A DNA stretch of 64,000 nucleotides from Desulfuromonadales bacterium (GTDB taxonomy: Bacteria > Desulfobacterota > Desulfuromonadia > Desulfuromonadales > JAHYIW01): assembly GCA_029210745.1 (NCBI GenBank), contig JARGFI010000001.1:62001-126000 (forward strand), written 5' to 3'. The notes beneath the pieces were generated by a model. The model had not been told where the DNA came from and did not search any database. It saw only the letters and a list, made by a program, of their open reading frames with translations. Numbering within the stretch: position 1 is the first letter of the stretch; the number at the start of each line of letters is the position of its first letter. The position numbers were made by a program, and so were the translations under genes. Positions 28,035-38,762 of this stretch are shown here, one piece after another.

Positions 28035-30203
28035 TCATCCAACACTTGCCAATTCCAGACGCGTCCCCCAGCGTTGCATCAGAACCACCCGCAAATCGCG
28101 AAAGCGGTCTGAACTGAAAAACTCCGGGTCTTCCGCCAAGGCGAAAGCATCCTGGCGAGCTTCTTCAAGCACCCGACCATCGGTAAGAAGATTCGCAACC
28201 CGAAAGTCAGGGATCCCCGATTGACGCGTGCCAAGGAATTCTCCGGGACCGCGAATCGCAAGATCCTCCTCGGCGATCTTAAAACCGTCGGTCGTTGCCA
28301 CCATCACTGCCAGACGCTGTTGGCCCTCTGCACTGCACTGCGCCGAGCGAATCAGCACACAGGTGCCACCGCCTTCGCCACGGCCAATGCGTCCCCGCAG
28401 CTGATGCAGTTGAGCCAAACCAAAACGCTCGGCATGTTCGACGACCATTACCGTCGCATTCGGCACATCAATGCCGACTTCGATGACCGTGGTTGAAACC
28501 ATTATATCGATCGTGCGCGCCTTGAATTCGCGCATGATTTCTTCCTTTTCATCGGCTTTCATGCGTCCATGCAACAGGCCTGTGCGATAGTCAGGAAAAA
28601 TTTGTTGTAACGTAGCAGCACCATCGGTCGCCGCCAACAGATCGCTATTTTCCGATTCCTCTACCAACGGGTACACCACGTACGCCTGACGCCCGGCTTG
28701 CAGCGCACGCGAAATGATCTGATGTGCCTGGTCACGGGCTGAATCAAAGAGTACCCGAGTCTTCACAGGCGTCCGTCCAGGGGGCATTTCGTCGATCACC
28801 GAAAGCGCCAGATCCCCATAGAGAGTCAATGCCAGGGTGCGCGGAATCGGCGTCGCGGTCATCACCAGAATGTCAGGATTAAGTTGTGGGCATTGGGCCG
28901 TTGCCCCCTTCTTGCGCAGTTGATTGCGTTGTTTGACTCCAAAGCGATGTTGTTCATCGACCACCCCCAACCCCAGTCGTTTGAAGATCACGTCCTCCTG
29001 CAAAACAGCGTGGGTCCCGACAAGAAGATCGATTTCACCGGCAGCCAGTCGTGACAACAGTTCACTCCGGTTCTTCCTGCTTGTCGATCCTGACAGGAAC
29101 GCAATTTCCAGCCCCAGCTCCTTGAACCAGCCGCGATAATTCAAATAATGCTGCTCCGCGAGGATTTCAGTCGGTGCAACAACGGCCACCTGGGTTTCGT
29201 TTTCAATCGCGATCAACGCCGCCATCAGCGCAACGATCGTCTTGCCACTGCCGACATCCCCCTGCACCAGTCGATTCATTGGATGCGGTTGCATCATGTC
29301 GCGTTTAATTTCACCGAGAACCCGACGTTGGGCGTCGGTCAGGCGAAATGGCAGTAGGGCCGCAAGGGGTTTGGTGAACACATGATTGACGGCAAACGGA
29401 ATCCCCTTTTCGAGAACCACCCCTCTCCTTCTCAGCGCCAGCCCCAGCTCAAGATAAAAAAATTCATCATAAACCAGAGAACGATGCGCCTCGGCGAGAT
29501 ATGTCTCCAGCTTTTCATTCTGTGCAGGAACAGGGTTATGGGCACACGCCAATGCTTCGGCGAGGGGCATCAGCCGCCGTCGCCGGATAATTTCAGGGGG
29601 TTGAACCGAGACGGCAAACGCTGAAAAACGGTTCACCAGTTCATACCAGATCTTACGTGCGGTTTTCTGGTGCAGCCCTTCTGTCAGCGGATAAATCGGA
29701 ACAATGCGCCCGTAATTGAGGGGATCGACAGTCGATAAGGTGAGGGGATCCTGGTCGTGAGTCAGGAATTCGACGTCGGGGTGATGTACTTCCCGGAGTG
29801 CGCCGAAGCGTTTGACGTCGCCGATAAAAACCGCCCGGCGGCCGACGGCATATTGTTTTTCAAACCAGGCTTTGCGGTAATGGAACCACTTAAGAGAGAT
29901 GTAGCCACTCGTGTCGCTGACCACGACTTCATAGATACGACGACGGGATTTGCTGGTCAGGGTTTCGGCAGAGGAGATAATTTCGCCGCTGAAGATTTCC
30001 TGGCGACCATCACGCAACTGGGCAATCTTACGCACCTGCCGTCGGTCTTCATAACGCAACGGCAGATGGTAGAGGGCATCGCCTACTGTCTTGAGACCGA
30101 GGGTGGCGAATTTATCAAGCACACGCGGCCCGACACCACGGATCCGGTCAAGAGGGGCTGAAAGAAGCTCATGACTGCGTTCAGGAGATGGAGATGGGGG
30201 CAT
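28035..30203 (-). CDS. recG: ATP-dependent DNA helicase RecG
   Basis: 722 residues from ATG 30203, chosen because it begins just upstream of the first conserved region and follows AAAGGGGAG; a longer open frame runs into the upstream gene. RecG reverses stalled replication forks and branch-migrates Holliday junctions. An N-terminal wedge domain (GVGPRVLDKFATLGL) precedes the superfamily 2 motor with GDVGSGKTIVALMA, VVDEQHRFGVKQR, MTATPIPRTLAL and the C-terminal GRIGRGEGGG and ATTDGFKIAEEDLAIRGPGEF-type TRG motif. It ends the greA-DUF1858-recG run. Confidence 0.96.
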   Translation of the reverse strand: MPPSPSPERSHELLSAPLDRIRGVGPRVLDKFATLGLKTVGDALYHLPLRYEDRRQVRKIAQLRDGRQEIFSGEIISSAETLTSKSRRRIYEVVVSDTSGYISLKWFHYRKAWFEKQYAVGRRAVFIGDVKRFGALREVHHPDVEFLTHDQDPLTLSTVDPLNYGRIVPIYPLTEGLHQKTARKIWYELVNRFSAFAVSVQPPEIIRRRRLMPLAEALACAHNPVPAQNEKLETYLAEAHRSLVYDEFFYLELGLALRRRGVVLEKGIPFAVNHVFTKPLAALLPFRLTDAQRRVLGEIKRDMMQPHPMNRLVQGDVGSGKTIVALMAALIAIENETQVAVVAPTEILAEQHYLNYRGWFKELGLEIAFLSGSTSRKNRSELLSRLAAGEIDLLVGTHAVLQEDVIFKRLGLGVVDEQHRFGVKQRNQLRKKGATAQCPQLNPDILVMTATPIPRTLALTLYGDLALSVIDEMPPGRTPVKTRVLFDSARDQAHQIISRALQAGRQAYVVYPLVEESENSDLLAATDGAATLQQIFPDYRTGLLHGRMKADEKEEIMREFKARTIDIMVSTTVIEVGIDVPNATVMVVEHAERFGLAQLHQLRGRIGRGEGGGTCVLIRSAQCSAEGQQRLAVMVATTDGFKIAEEDLAIRGPGEFLGTRQSGIPDFRVANLLTDGRVLEEARQDAFALAEDPEFFSSDRFRDLRVVLMQRWGTRLELASVG

Positions 30204-30219
30204 TACTCCCCTTTTATCG

Positions 30220-30420
30220 CTATTTGACGACGGCGTTGAGCTCGGCGAGCAGTTCATTGACGTCAATGCCATGGGCCGTTGCGCCCTGCTCCAGCGATTC
30301 ATTTTGAGCACCCATGCAGCCGACACAACCAAGGTTGAACTTCTGCAACACCTTGATCGTTTCGCGGTTCAACTGCATCACTTGCTGGAAGGTCATGTCT
30401 TTGGTAATTTTTTCACTCAT
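30220..30420 (-). CDS. DUF1858 domain protein
   Basis: 66 residues from ATG 30420, with GGAG eight bases upstream. It is a short helical protein with the CVGCMG pair of cysteines typical of DUF1858 (ScdA N-terminal-like) proteins, which are often found in hybrid-cluster or iron-sulfur contexts. Its role is unknown. It lies between greA and recG with 16-56 bp spacing. Confidence 0.8.
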   Translation of the reverse strand: MSEKITKDMTFQQVMQLNRETIKVLQKFNLGCVGCMGAQNESLEQGATAHGIDVNELLAELNAVVK

Positions 30421-30476
30421 GGTTTTCTCCACATGTCGTTTGCAGATGACGATGTAGCATTATACGCAAAAAACGA

Positions 30477-30953
30477 TTATTCGTAAACAATATCGATAAT
30501 TTCGTAAACTTTTGTGCCTGAAGGAACCTTGATACGCACCTCGTCATCGACCTGATGGCCGATCAGCGCCCTGCCGACCGGTGAAGTGACAGAAATTTTC
30601 CCCAGTTTGAGGTTCGCTTCATCCTCGCCGACCAGCTGATATGTCACTTCAACTTCGGTATCGACATCGAGCATCGTCACCTTGGCACCAAACACGATCT
30701 TGTCCGATGAAATTTGAGCAACATCAATCACTTGGGCACGCGCCAGCTTGTCACTCAAGTCGCGAATCCGCCCTTCAATCATCCCCTGCCGGTCTTTGGC
30801 CGCATCGTATTCGGCATTTTCAGAAAGATCACCGTGACCGCGAGCAATTTCAATATCCTTGACCACTTTGGGTCGTTCAAACCTCATCAGATTCTTCAGT
30901 TCTTCTTGCAGCGTAGCATGACCTTCCAGGGTCATCGGCACATTATCAGACAT
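30477..30953 (-). CDS. greA: transcription elongation factor GreA
   Basis: 158 residues from ATG 30953, the canonical GreA length. GreA rescues backtracked RNA polymerase by stimulating transcript cleavage. The coiled-coil N-terminal domain carries the tip acidic residues in HGDLSENAEYDAAKDRQG and the C-terminal domain has VTSPVGRALIGHQVDDEV. A strong hairpin with a T-run ends only 22 bp upstream of its start codon, so its expression depends on read-through or on a promoter lying before the hairpin. Confidence 0.95.
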   Translation of the reverse strand: MSDNVPMTLEGHATLQEELKNLMRFERPKVVKDIEIARGHGDLSENAEYDAAKDRQGMIEGRIRDLSDKLARAQVIDVAQISSDKIVFGAKVTMLDVDTEVEVTYQLVGEDEANLKLGKISVTSPVGRALIGHQVDDEVRIKVPSGTKVYEIIDIVYE

Positions 30954-30975
30954 AATCCTGCAATCCTTCGTTGAT

Positions 30976-31007
30976 AAAAAAATCAGCGGGCGGGGAAAAC
31001 CCGCCCG
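30976..31007 (-). terminator. intrinsic terminator between carB and greA
   Basis: On the minus strand CGGGCGGG (31000-31007) pairs with CCCGCCCG (30987-30994) around a five-base loop; seven T follow at 30982-30976. It closes the pyrimidine operon 70 bp after carB. Confidence 0.88.
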
Positions 31008-31077
31008 ACAGTTAGCGTTGAGAGTGATTTGGTTAAAAAAACAGACCTTCGCTCGTACTGAGTCAAGGTCAACAATG

Positions 31078-34000
31078 CTAATAATACTCTTGTAGCGGTT
31101 TAACGTCAAGACTTTCTCGCTGCAACGCAAGGATTGCATCAACAGCGGCCCGGATACCGGCGACGGTGGTATAATATGCAATGTCTGCCATCAGCGTTGT
31201 GCGGCGAATGGTGTATGAATCCTGGATCGATTGTTCACCGAAGGTTGTATTGAAAACCAGATCGATATCATTGTTTTTGAGTGCATCAACGCAATGCGGC
31301 CGCCCTTCCATCACCTTGTTAATCAGCTGTGACGCAATGCCATGTTCGAGCAGATAGTTATGTGTGCCACTGGTGGCGACGATCTCAAAACCGGCAGCAA
31401 CCAACTTGCGTGCAGGATCGAGTACTCCCGGTTTGTCGGCCTCCTTGACGCTGATAAAAACCTTGCCTGCAAGTGGCAACTTGACGCCGGCACCGCGCTG
31501 AGCCTTGGCAAACGCCTTGGCAAAATCGACATCGATCCCCATCACTTCACCGGTTGACTTCATCTCCGGGCCGAGCAGCGTGTCCACTCCGGGAAATTTG
31601 ACGAACGGAAAGACCGATTCCTTGATGGAGACATGTTCAGGGATGATCTCCGTGCAGATGCCAAGTTCGGCAAGGGTCTTGCCAGCCATCAGCCGTGCCG
31701 CAATCTTTGCCAGCGGTCGACCGGTTGCTTTCGAAACAAAGGGTGCTGTCCGGCTCGCTCGCGGATTAACCTCGATCAGAAAAACGGTATCGTCCTTAAC
31801 CGCAAACTGAATATTCATCAAACCGATAACACCGATTTCCAGTGCCAGGGCACAGGTCTGCCGCCGAATCTCGGCAAGGTTCGCGGGTGACAGGGAATAA
31901 GGCGGGAGCGAACATGCTGAGTCTCCGGAATGAATCCCCGCCTCTTCAATATGTTCCATCACTCCACCGATCACTACCGCCGTGCCATCCGCCAGCGCAT
32001 CGACATCGACTTCAATCGCAGCGTCAAGAAATTTATCAATTAAAACAGGATGTTCCGGCGAAGCCTTGACAGCGAACTGCATATAGTGCCGCAACCGTTC
32101 ACTACTGTAAACGATTTCCATTGCCCGGCCACCGAGCACATAGGAAGGTCGCACCACTACCGGATAGCCGATCCGCTCCGCTATTGCTTCGGCCTCAAGC
32201 GTAGAATGTGCGATACCGTTCTCCGGCTGTTTCAGGTCAAGTGTGTGCAACAGGGCCTGAAAACGTTCACGGTCCTCGGCGCGGTCGATCGCATCAGGCG
32301 GGGTGCCAATGATCGGTACCCCGGCTTTTTCCAGGGCAACGGCCAGTTTCAGCGGGGTTTGTCCACCGAACTGAACGATCACTCCAACCGGTTTTTCCAC
32401 CGCGACAATTTCCAGCACATCCTCAAATGTCAACGGCTCGAAATACAAACGATCCGAGGTGTCGTAGTCGGTCGAGACCGTTTCCGGGTTGCAGTTCACC
32501 ATGATCGTCTCAAAACCGTCCTCAGCCAGCGCAAATGCACCGTGAACGCAGCAATAATCGAATTCTATCCCCTGCCCGATCCGGTTCGGGCCGCCGCCGA
32601 GAATCATGATTTTGCGTCGGTCGGTCGGCTCTGCCTCGCATTCTGACTCATAGGTCGAATAAAGATAAGGGGTGTGCGCTGCAAATTCAGCCCCACAGGT
32701 GTCAACACGCTTGTAAACCGGACGAACACCGGTGGTGTGACGGAGCTTTCGAACCGTGCCTTCGTCGGTAGCCCACAACATAGCCAGGCGCATATCGGAA
32801 AAACCGTACGCTTTTGCTTCGCGCAGCAGCGTAACCATCTCGGCACTGCCGCTGGAAACATCATCCCGTACCGCAATCAGCCGCCCTTCCATGTCGATAA
32901 TCTGCCGCACATTGTCAAGAAACCAGGGGTCGATCCCGGTAAACCGATAGATCTCCTCAATACTCATCCCGAAGCGCAGGGCGTCACCGATATACCAGAG
33001 ACGCTCACAGTTGGGGACACTCAATTTTTCACGCAACTGTGCCTGCTGTTCCGGGTCGAGTTTTTCCGCAGCATCAGGAAAACGGCTTTCGAACCCGCAG
33101 GAACCAATTTCCATCGAACGCAACGCTTTCTGGAAACTTTCCTTAAAGGTGCGTCCGATAGCCATGGCCTCACCGACCGACTTCATTTGGGTGGTCAGGG
33201 TCGCATTCGCCTGGGGGAACTTCTCGAAAGTAAAACGCGGAATCTTGGTCACAACATAATCAATCGTCGGTTCAAACGATGCCAAGGTCTCTTGGGTGAT
33301 GTCGTTCGGGATTTCATCAAGCGTGTAGCCAACAGAGAGTTTTGCGGCAATTTTGGCGATGGGGAATCCGGTCGCTTTCGACGCCAGTGCTGAAGAGCGC
33401 GATACCCGCGGGTTCATCTCGATGACGACCAGACGCCCATCTTTGGGATTGACCCCGAACTGAATGTTCGAACCACCGGTCTCAACGCCGATTTCGCGAA
33501 TGATTTTGAGGGAAGCATCACGCAGAATCTGATATTCCTTGTCGGTCAAGGTCTGGGCCGGAGCGACAGTAATCGAATCACCGGTATGGACCCCCATCGC
33601 GTCGAAATTTTCGATCGAGCAAATAATAACGACATTGTCAGCCATGTCGCGCATCACTTCGAGTTCGTATTCCTTCCAGCCGATAATCGATTCCTCGATC
33701 AGTACCTCATTGGTTGGCGAGGCCTCAATCCCGGCCATGGCAATTTGCTCGTATTCTTCACGATTGTAGGCAATGCCGCCACCGGTGCCACCCAAAGTAA
33801 AGGACGGACGAATGATGACAGGAAAACCGACATGGTCGATGATGTCAATCGCTTCCTGACGATTATGTGCCAGCCCGCTGCGCGGTACGGCTACCCCGAT
33901 ACGGGCCATCGCCGCCTTGAACAGCGTGCGATCCTCGGCCATCTCGATCGCCGGCAGCTTGGCTCCGATCAACTCGACATTATACCGGGCGAGAACCCCG

Positions 34001-34314
34001 TTCTTGGCAACCGCCACGGCGGTGTTCAGACCGGTTTGACCGCCCAGCGTCGGCAGGATCGCGTCGGGGCGTTCTTTGGCGATGATCTTCTCCAGCGACT
34101 CCGGAGTCACCGGCTCGATATAGGTGCGGTCGGCAAAGTCGGGATCGGTCATGATCGTGGCCGGATTCGAGTTAAGGAGAATGACCTCGTAGCCTTCTTC
34201 TTTCAACGCTTTGCAGGCCTGAGTCCCCGAATAGTCGAATTCACAGGCCTGTCCAATGATGATTGGCCCGGCACCGATGATGAGAATTTTTTTGATGTCA
34301 GTACGTTTGGGCAT
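31078..34314 (-). CDS. carB: carbamoyl-phosphate synthase large subunit, E. coli-like lineage
   Basis: 1078 residues, full length: two ATP-grasp halves ([10 protein letters not shown] in the first, GGRAMEIVY in the second) and a C-terminal MGS-like allosteric domain. Together with CarA it makes carbamoyl phosphate for pyrimidines and arginine. Segments such as [17 protein letters not shown] and [18 protein letters not shown] follow the E. coli CarB pattern closely. It is the second of two tandem, clearly different carB genes, 42 bp after the first, and is the last gene before the operon terminator. Confidence 0.95.
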   Translation of the reverse strand: MPKRTDIKKILIIGAGPIIIGQACEFDYSGTQACKALKEEGYEVILLNSNPATIMTDPDFADRTYIEPVTPESLEKIIAKERPDAILPTLGGQTGLNTAVAVAKNGVLARYNVELIGAKLPAIEMAEDRTLFKAAMARIGVAVPRSGLAHNRQEAIDIIDHVGFPVIIRPSFTLGGTGGGIAYNREEYEQIAMAGIEASPTNEVLIEESIIGWKEYELEVMRDMADNVVIICSIENFDAMGVHTGDSITVAPAQTLTDKEYQILRDASLKIIREIGVETGGSNIQFGVNPKDGRLVVIEMNPRVSRSSALASKATGFPIAKIAAKLSVGYTLDEIPNDITQETLASFEPTIDYVVTKIPRFTFEKFPQANATLTTQMKSVGEAMAIGRTFKESFQKALRSMEIGSCGFESRFPDAAEKLDPEQQAQLREKLSVPNCERLWYIGDALRFGMSIEEIYRFTGIDPWFLDNVRQIIDMEGRLIAVRDDVSSGSAEMVTLLREAKAYGFSDMRLAMLWATDEGTVRKLRHTTGVRPVYKRVDTCGAEFAAHTPYLYSTYESECEAEPTDRRKIMILGGGPNRIGQGIEFDYCCVHGAFALAEDGFETIMVNCNPETVSTDYDTSDRLYFEPLTFEDVLEIVAVEKPVGVIVQFGGQTPLKLAVALEKAGVPIIGTPPDAIDRAEDRERFQALLHTLDLKQPENGIAHSTLEAEAIAERIGYPVVVRPSYVLGGRAMEIVYSSERLRHYMQFAVKASPEHPVLIDKFLDAAIEVDVDALADGTAVVIGGVMEHIEEAGIHSGDSACSLPPYSLSPANLAEIRRQTCALALEIGVIGLMNIQFAVKDDTVFLIEVNPRASRTAPFVSKATGRPLAKIAARLMAGKTLAELGICTEIIPEHVSIKESVFPFVKFPGVDTLLGPEMKSTGEVMGIDVDFAKAFAKAQRGAGVKLPLAGKVFISVKEADKPGVLDPARKLVAAGFEIVATSGTHNYLLEHGIASQLINKVMEGRPHCVDALKNNDIDLVFNTTFGEQSIQDSYTIRRTTLMADIAYYTTVAGIRAAVDAILALQRESLDVKPLQEYY

Positions 34315-34356
34315 GATCTTTCCTTAATAAATTCAATTTATTCGCAAACAGGCAGC

Positions 34357-37300
34357 TCAACCCAGATCGCTGTGATATTCCTGCAACGAACGGATGTTGC
34401 CCTTGCCGCGTAATCTGGCAGCGATCCCCAACGCAGCGGCATGCGCCGCGGCGGCAGTAGTGATATAGGGGATCTTGTAACGGATCGCCGTTTTGCGGAT
34501 ATAGGAATCGTCATGCAAGCTCTGTTTGCCGATAGGGGTATTGATGACCAACTGAATCTCACCATTTTTCAGAGCATCACCGATATTCGGTCGCCCCTCA
34601 TGCATTTTCAGGATAGGTTCTGCCACCAACCCCTGCGCACGCAGGAAATCGCAGGTTCCCGACGTAGCTCGCAAGGTGAAACCAAGCGAATGAAACAGTC
34701 GCGAGACTTCAAGGATGGCCATTTTATCGGCTTCAGCAATAGTCAACAGAACACACCCCTTGAGCGGCAGCAAGGTTCCTGTTGCTTCCTGAGCCTTGAA
34801 GAATGCCAGGCCGTAGCTGTCGGCCAGTCCCAGAACCTCACCGGTCGAACGCATCTCGGGACCGAGTACCGGATCGACCTCGGGGAACATATTGAAAGGG
34901 AAAACCGCCTCTTTGACGCCAAAATAAGGGACGAGCTGTTGCTTCAGATTCAGCTTTCGCAACGGCTGCCCCAACATGACCTGCACCGCCAGTCGCGGCA
35001 TCGGAATGGCGCACACCTTGGAAACCAGCGGCACGGTACGGCTGGCGCGGGGGTTGGCTTCGAGAATATAAACCTGATCGCGGTGAATCGCGTACTGAAT
35101 GTTCATCAGCCCGACGACTCCCATCTCAATCGCGATACGCTGGGTATATGCGGTCATGGTGGCAATATGCTCGGGGGAGATATTGACCGACGGAATCACG
35201 CAAGCGGAATCACCGGAGTGCACCCCGGCCATTTCGATATGTTCCATCACTGCCGGGACAAAAGCATCGACGCCGTCACAGATGGCATCAGCTTCGGCTT
35301 CGAGTGCATTATCGAGAAAACGGTCGATCAAAATTGGCCGCTCGGGCGCGATATCTACTGCTTTTTGCAGGTATTCGCGCAACATATTTTCGTCATGGAC
35401 GATTTCCATTGCCCGGCCTCCAAGCACATATGAAGGACGGACGATCAACGGGAAACCGATACGGCTGGCAATTTCGAGTGCCTGATCCAGGGTGCTGGCC
35501 ATTCCCGACTCGGGCTGTGGAATCTTGAGTCTGTTCATTATCGCATTGAACTGTTCCCGGTCTTCTGCCATGTCGATCGTCTGCGGACTGGTACCGATAA
35601 TTTTGACCCCGGCGGCCTGCAATTCAGCGGCAATATTCAACGGGGTCTGGCCACCAAATTGCACAACCACCCCTTCGGGTTGCTCTTTATGATAGATCGA
35701 CAGCACATCTTCGACAGTCAGTGGTTCAAAGTAAAGCTTGTCCGAGGTGTCATAATCGGTGGAGACAGTTTCGGGATTACAGTTGACCATGATCGTTTCA
35801 TATCCGGCATCACGCAGGGCGAAGGCGGTGTGAACGCAGCAATAATCAAATTCAATCCCCTGCCCGATCCGGTTCGGACCACCGCCCAATACCATGATTT
35901 TTTTCCGGGTGCTGACCGGCACGGTGTCGGGTGCGTTGTATGACGAGAAATAGTAGGCCGCATTTTCGACCCCGCTGACCGGCACCGCTTCCCATGCCTC
36001 GCAGATTCCAAGAGCCAGTCGCCGCTCGCGCACCGCCGTTTCAGGCAGACCGAGGATCTGTGCCAGATAACGGTCTGCAAATCCATCCTCCTTGGCCTGA
36101 CGCAACAGCGCGTCGGGAGGGAGTTGTCCGCTATAGGTCAGGAGTTGTTCTTCGCGTTCGACCAGTTCGAGCATCTGCTGCAAAAACCAGACTTTAATAC
36201 CGGTACGCTGGGACAAAAAGCCGATGTCCGCCCCTTTGCGCAACGCCTCATAAAGAATGAACTGGCGCTCACTGCTCGGTTCGACCAGCAGTTCCAGTAG
36301 CTCATCAAGAGATTTGCGGTTGAAATCTTTAGCAAAACCAAGCCCGTAACGCCCGTTTTCAAGCGAGCGAATCGCTTTTTGCAGGGCTTCTTTATAGTTC
36401 TTGCCAATGCTCATGACTTCACCGACCGCACGCATCTGAGTGCCGAGCTGATCCTTGACCCCTTTGAATTTTTCAAAGGCCCAGCGCGCGAACTTGACGA
36501 CCACATAGTCACCGGAGGGGGTGTACTTATCGAGCGTACCATCCCGCCAGTAGGGGATTTCATCAAGGGTCAGCCCCGCTGCCAGCATGGCGGAGACCAG
36601 TGCAATCGGAAAGCCGGTCGCTTTCGATGCCAGCGCCGACGAGCGTGAGGTGCGCGGGTTGATCTCGATCACCACAACGCGACCACTTTGGGGGTCATGC
36701 GCAAACTGGACATTGGTACCGCCGATCACCTCAATGGCATCGACGATGCGGTAGGCATAATTCTGCAAGCGCGCCTGTAATTCTGCGCTGATGGTGAGCA
36801 TCGGTGCAGTGCAGAAAGAATCACCGGTGTGAACCCCCATGGCATCGACATTTTCGATAAAACAGACGGTAATCTTCTGACTTTTGGCATCGCGCACCAC
36901 CTCCAGCTCCAGCTCTTCCCAGCCGCGCACCGATTCTTCGATCAAAATCTGGCTGACCGGGCTCAACGCAAGACCGCGAGATGCAATATCTTCAAACTCT
37001 TCAAGATTATAGGCAAAACCGCCACCAGTGCCGCCCATCGTATAGGCCGGACGAATGACCACCGGCAGACCGGTCCGCTCAACGATTTCACGCGCCTGAT
37101 CAAGATTGGTGGCAATATCACTGCGAGCAGTCTCGATCTTGAGTTGCTCCATCGTCTGTTTAAAGGTTTCCCGATCTTCACCGCGCTTGATGGCAGCAAG
37201 GTTCACCCCGATCACCTTCACCTGGAACTGGTCGAGCACCCCGGCTTCGTCCAGCGCTATCGACAAATTGAGCGCGGTCTGCCCCCCCAGATTAGGCAAC

Positions 37301-37557
37301 AGGGCGTCGGGGCGCTCTTTGGCGATAATTTCGGTCAGGCTTGAAACATTGAGCGGCTCAATATAGGTCGCATCGGCCAACCCCGGGTCGGTCATAATCG
37401 TCGCCGGGTTCGAGTTGACCAAAACAATCTGATAACCAAGTTTACGCAGCGCCTTGCAAGCCTGGGTGCCAGAGTAATCGAATTCACAAGCTTGACCGAT
37501 GATGATCGGGCCGGAACCGATGATGAGAATTTTTTTAATGTCGGTGCGTTTGGGCAT
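34357..37557 (-). CDS. carB: carbamoyl-phosphate synthase large subunit, divergent second copy
   Basis: 1066 residues from ATG 37557, with both ATP-grasp halves and the MGS-like domain. The first 40 residues are nearly the same as in the other copy, but the interior is different: [23 protein letters not shown], then PYWRDGTLDKYTPSGDYVVVK in place of the E. coli-type segment. The end has NTPIGKQSLHDDSYIRK, a variant I associate with non-gammaproteobacterial CarB. No catalytic residue is obviously missing. It follows carA by 23 bp, so it is the copy best placed to pair with CarA. Confidence 0.93.
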   Translation of the reverse strand: MPKRTDIKKILIIGSGPIIIGQACEFDYSGTQACKALRKLGYQIVLVNSNPATIMTDPGLADATYIEPLNVSSLTEIIAKERPDALLPNLGGQTALNLSIALDEAGVLDQFQVKVIGVNLAAIKRGEDRETFKQTMEQLKIETARSDIATNLDQAREIVERTGLPVVIRPAYTMGGTGGGFAYNLEEFEDIASRGLALSPVSQILIEESVRGWEELELEVVRDAKSQKITVCFIENVDAMGVHTGDSFCTAPMLTISAELQARLQNYAYRIVDAIEVIGGTNVQFAHDPQSGRVVVIEINPRTSRSSALASKATGFPIALVSAMLAAGLTLDEIPYWRDGTLDKYTPSGDYVVVKFARWAFEKFKGVKDQLGTQMRAVGEVMSIGKNYKEALQKAIRSLENGRYGLGFAKDFNRKSLDELLELLVEPSSERQFILYEALRKGADIGFLSQRTGIKVWFLQQMLELVEREEQLLTYSGQLPPDALLRQAKEDGFADRYLAQILGLPETAVRERRLALGICEAWEAVPVSGVENAAYYFSSYNAPDTVPVSTRKKIMVLGGGPNRIGQGIEFDYCCVHTAFALRDAGYETIMVNCNPETVSTDYDTSDKLYFEPLTVEDVLSIYHKEQPEGVVVQFGGQTPLNIAAELQAAGVKIIGTSPQTIDMAEDREQFNAIMNRLKIPQPESGMASTLDQALEIASRIGFPLIVRPSYVLGGRAMEIVHDENMLREYLQKAVDIAPERPILIDRFLDNALEAEADAICDGVDAFVPAVMEHIEMAGVHSGDSACVIPSVNISPEHIATMTAYTQRIAIEMGVVGLMNIQYAIHRDQVYILEANPRASRTVPLVSKVCAIPMPRLAVQVMLGQPLRKLNLKQQLVPYFGVKEAVFPFNMFPEVDPVLGPEMRSTGEVLGLADSYGLAFFKAQEATGTLLPLKGCVLLTIAEADKMAILEVSRLFHSLGFTLRATSGTCDFLRAQGLVAEPILKMHEGRPNIGDALKNGEIQLVINTPIGKQSLHDDSYIRKTAIRYKIPYITTAAAAHAAALGIAARLRGKGNIRSLQEYHSDLG

Positions 37558-37580
37558 ACGGTTTCCTTCTCTGATTAAGG

Positions 37581-38711
37581 TCAACGCAATGAACGTTGAT
37601 GTTGTTTTATCAAATCGGTAAAACGGGCAAAAAGATGATGTGCATCATGCGGCCCTGGGGACGCTTCAGGGTGGTACTGTACCGAAAAAGCAGGATACTT
37701 TTTATGTGCGATCCCCTCAACCGTCTGGTCGTTCAGATTGATATGACTGATCTCAATGTCACTCCCCAGCGTTGCCGGATCGACGGCAAAACCATGATTC
37801 TGCGCGGTAATTTCAACCCGCCCGGTCGCTTTATCGAGAACCGGCTGATTGCCGCCGCGATGGCCGAACTTGAGTTTATAGGTACTTCCCCCAAGCGCGA
37901 TAGACAACAGTTGATGTCCGAGGCAGATACCGAAGATCGGCACCTTGCCCAACAGCTGGCGAATCGTCTCCTGAGCGTAACGGATCGGTGCCGGATCCCC
38001 TGGGCCATTGCTCAGAAAGACCCCATCCGGTTGCATTGCCAGCACCTCTGCTGCGGGCATGGTCGCCGGCACAACGGTGACCGCGCAGCCGCTGGAGGCC
38101 AGATTGCGCAAAATGTTGCGCTTGATGCCAAAATCGTAGGCAACGACCTTGAACCGCGACGTGACTGGTGCCGGAGCATACCCTTCACCGAGCGTCCAGA
38201 CCCCTTCCGTCCAGACATAGGGTTGCGCACACGTCACCGTTCTGACCAGATCCAGACCGACAATCGATGGTGCCTGACGGGCCTTGGCGACCAGACTGTC
38301 CGCATCAAGATCAAGGGTTGAGATAACTCCGATCTGGGCACCCTTGTCGCGGATGTGCCGAACCAGCGTGCGGGTATCGATCCCCTCAATGCCAACAACA
38401 TTGTTCTCTTTAAGATAGGCATCGAGGGTCATTTCGGAGCGCCAGTTGCTGGGAAAGTTGCAGTTCTCCTTGATCACGAACCCGGACAGATGAGGCCGGG
38501 CAGATTCAACATCTTCCAGATTGATCCCACAATTGCCAATCTGCGGACAGGTCATCGTGACGATCTCGCCCGTATACGACGGATCAGTCAGAATCTCCTG
38601 ATAGCCGGTCATGCTGGTATTAAAGACGACCTCACCGGTAACCTCACCCGTTGCGCCAAAGGCTTTGCCGAAAAACACTTTGCCATCGGCAAGCGCCAGT
38701 GCTGCTCTCAT
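37581..38711 (-). CDS. carA: carbamoyl-phosphate synthase small subunit
   Basis: 376 residues from ATG 38711, with AGGAG upstream. CarA is the glutamine amidotransferase that feeds ammonia to CarB. The N-terminal domain begins [19 protein letters not shown], and the class I amidotransferase part has the nucleophile in [15 protein letters not shown] and the His-Glu pair in [16 protein letters not shown]. Only one carA is present for two carB genes. Confidence 0.97.
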   Translation of the reverse strand: MRAALALADGKVFFGKAFGATGEVTGEVVFNTSMTGYQEILTDPSYTGEIVTMTCPQIGNCGINLEDVESARPHLSGFVIKENCNFPSNWRSEMTLDAYLKENNVVGIEGIDTRTLVRHIRDKGAQIGVISTLDLDADSLVAKARQAPSIVGLDLVRTVTCAQPYVWTEGVWTLGEGYAPAPVTSRFKVVAYDFGIKRNILRNLASSGCAVTVVPATMPAAEVLAMQPDGVFLSNGPGDPAPIRYAQETIRQLLGKVPIFGICLGHQLLSIALGGSTYKLKFGHRGGNQPVLDKATGRVEITAQNHGFAVDPATLGSDIEISHINLNDQTVEGIAHKKYPAFSVQYHPEASPGPHDAHHLFARFTDLIKQHQRSLR

Positions 38712-38762
38712 TAATTAATCTCCTGATGTTATACATAAGATAATAGGGTTTAACTCTACGTA

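Noticed and set aside
28035..30332. 765-residue RecG starting upstream at 30332
   Set aside because: The extra 43 residues lie over the DUF1858 gene, show no conservation, and ATG 30203 has a ribosome site.
32050..32646. Plus-strand 198-codon frame inside carB
   Set aside because: Antisense shadow of the CarB coding sequence, with no domain or ribosome site.
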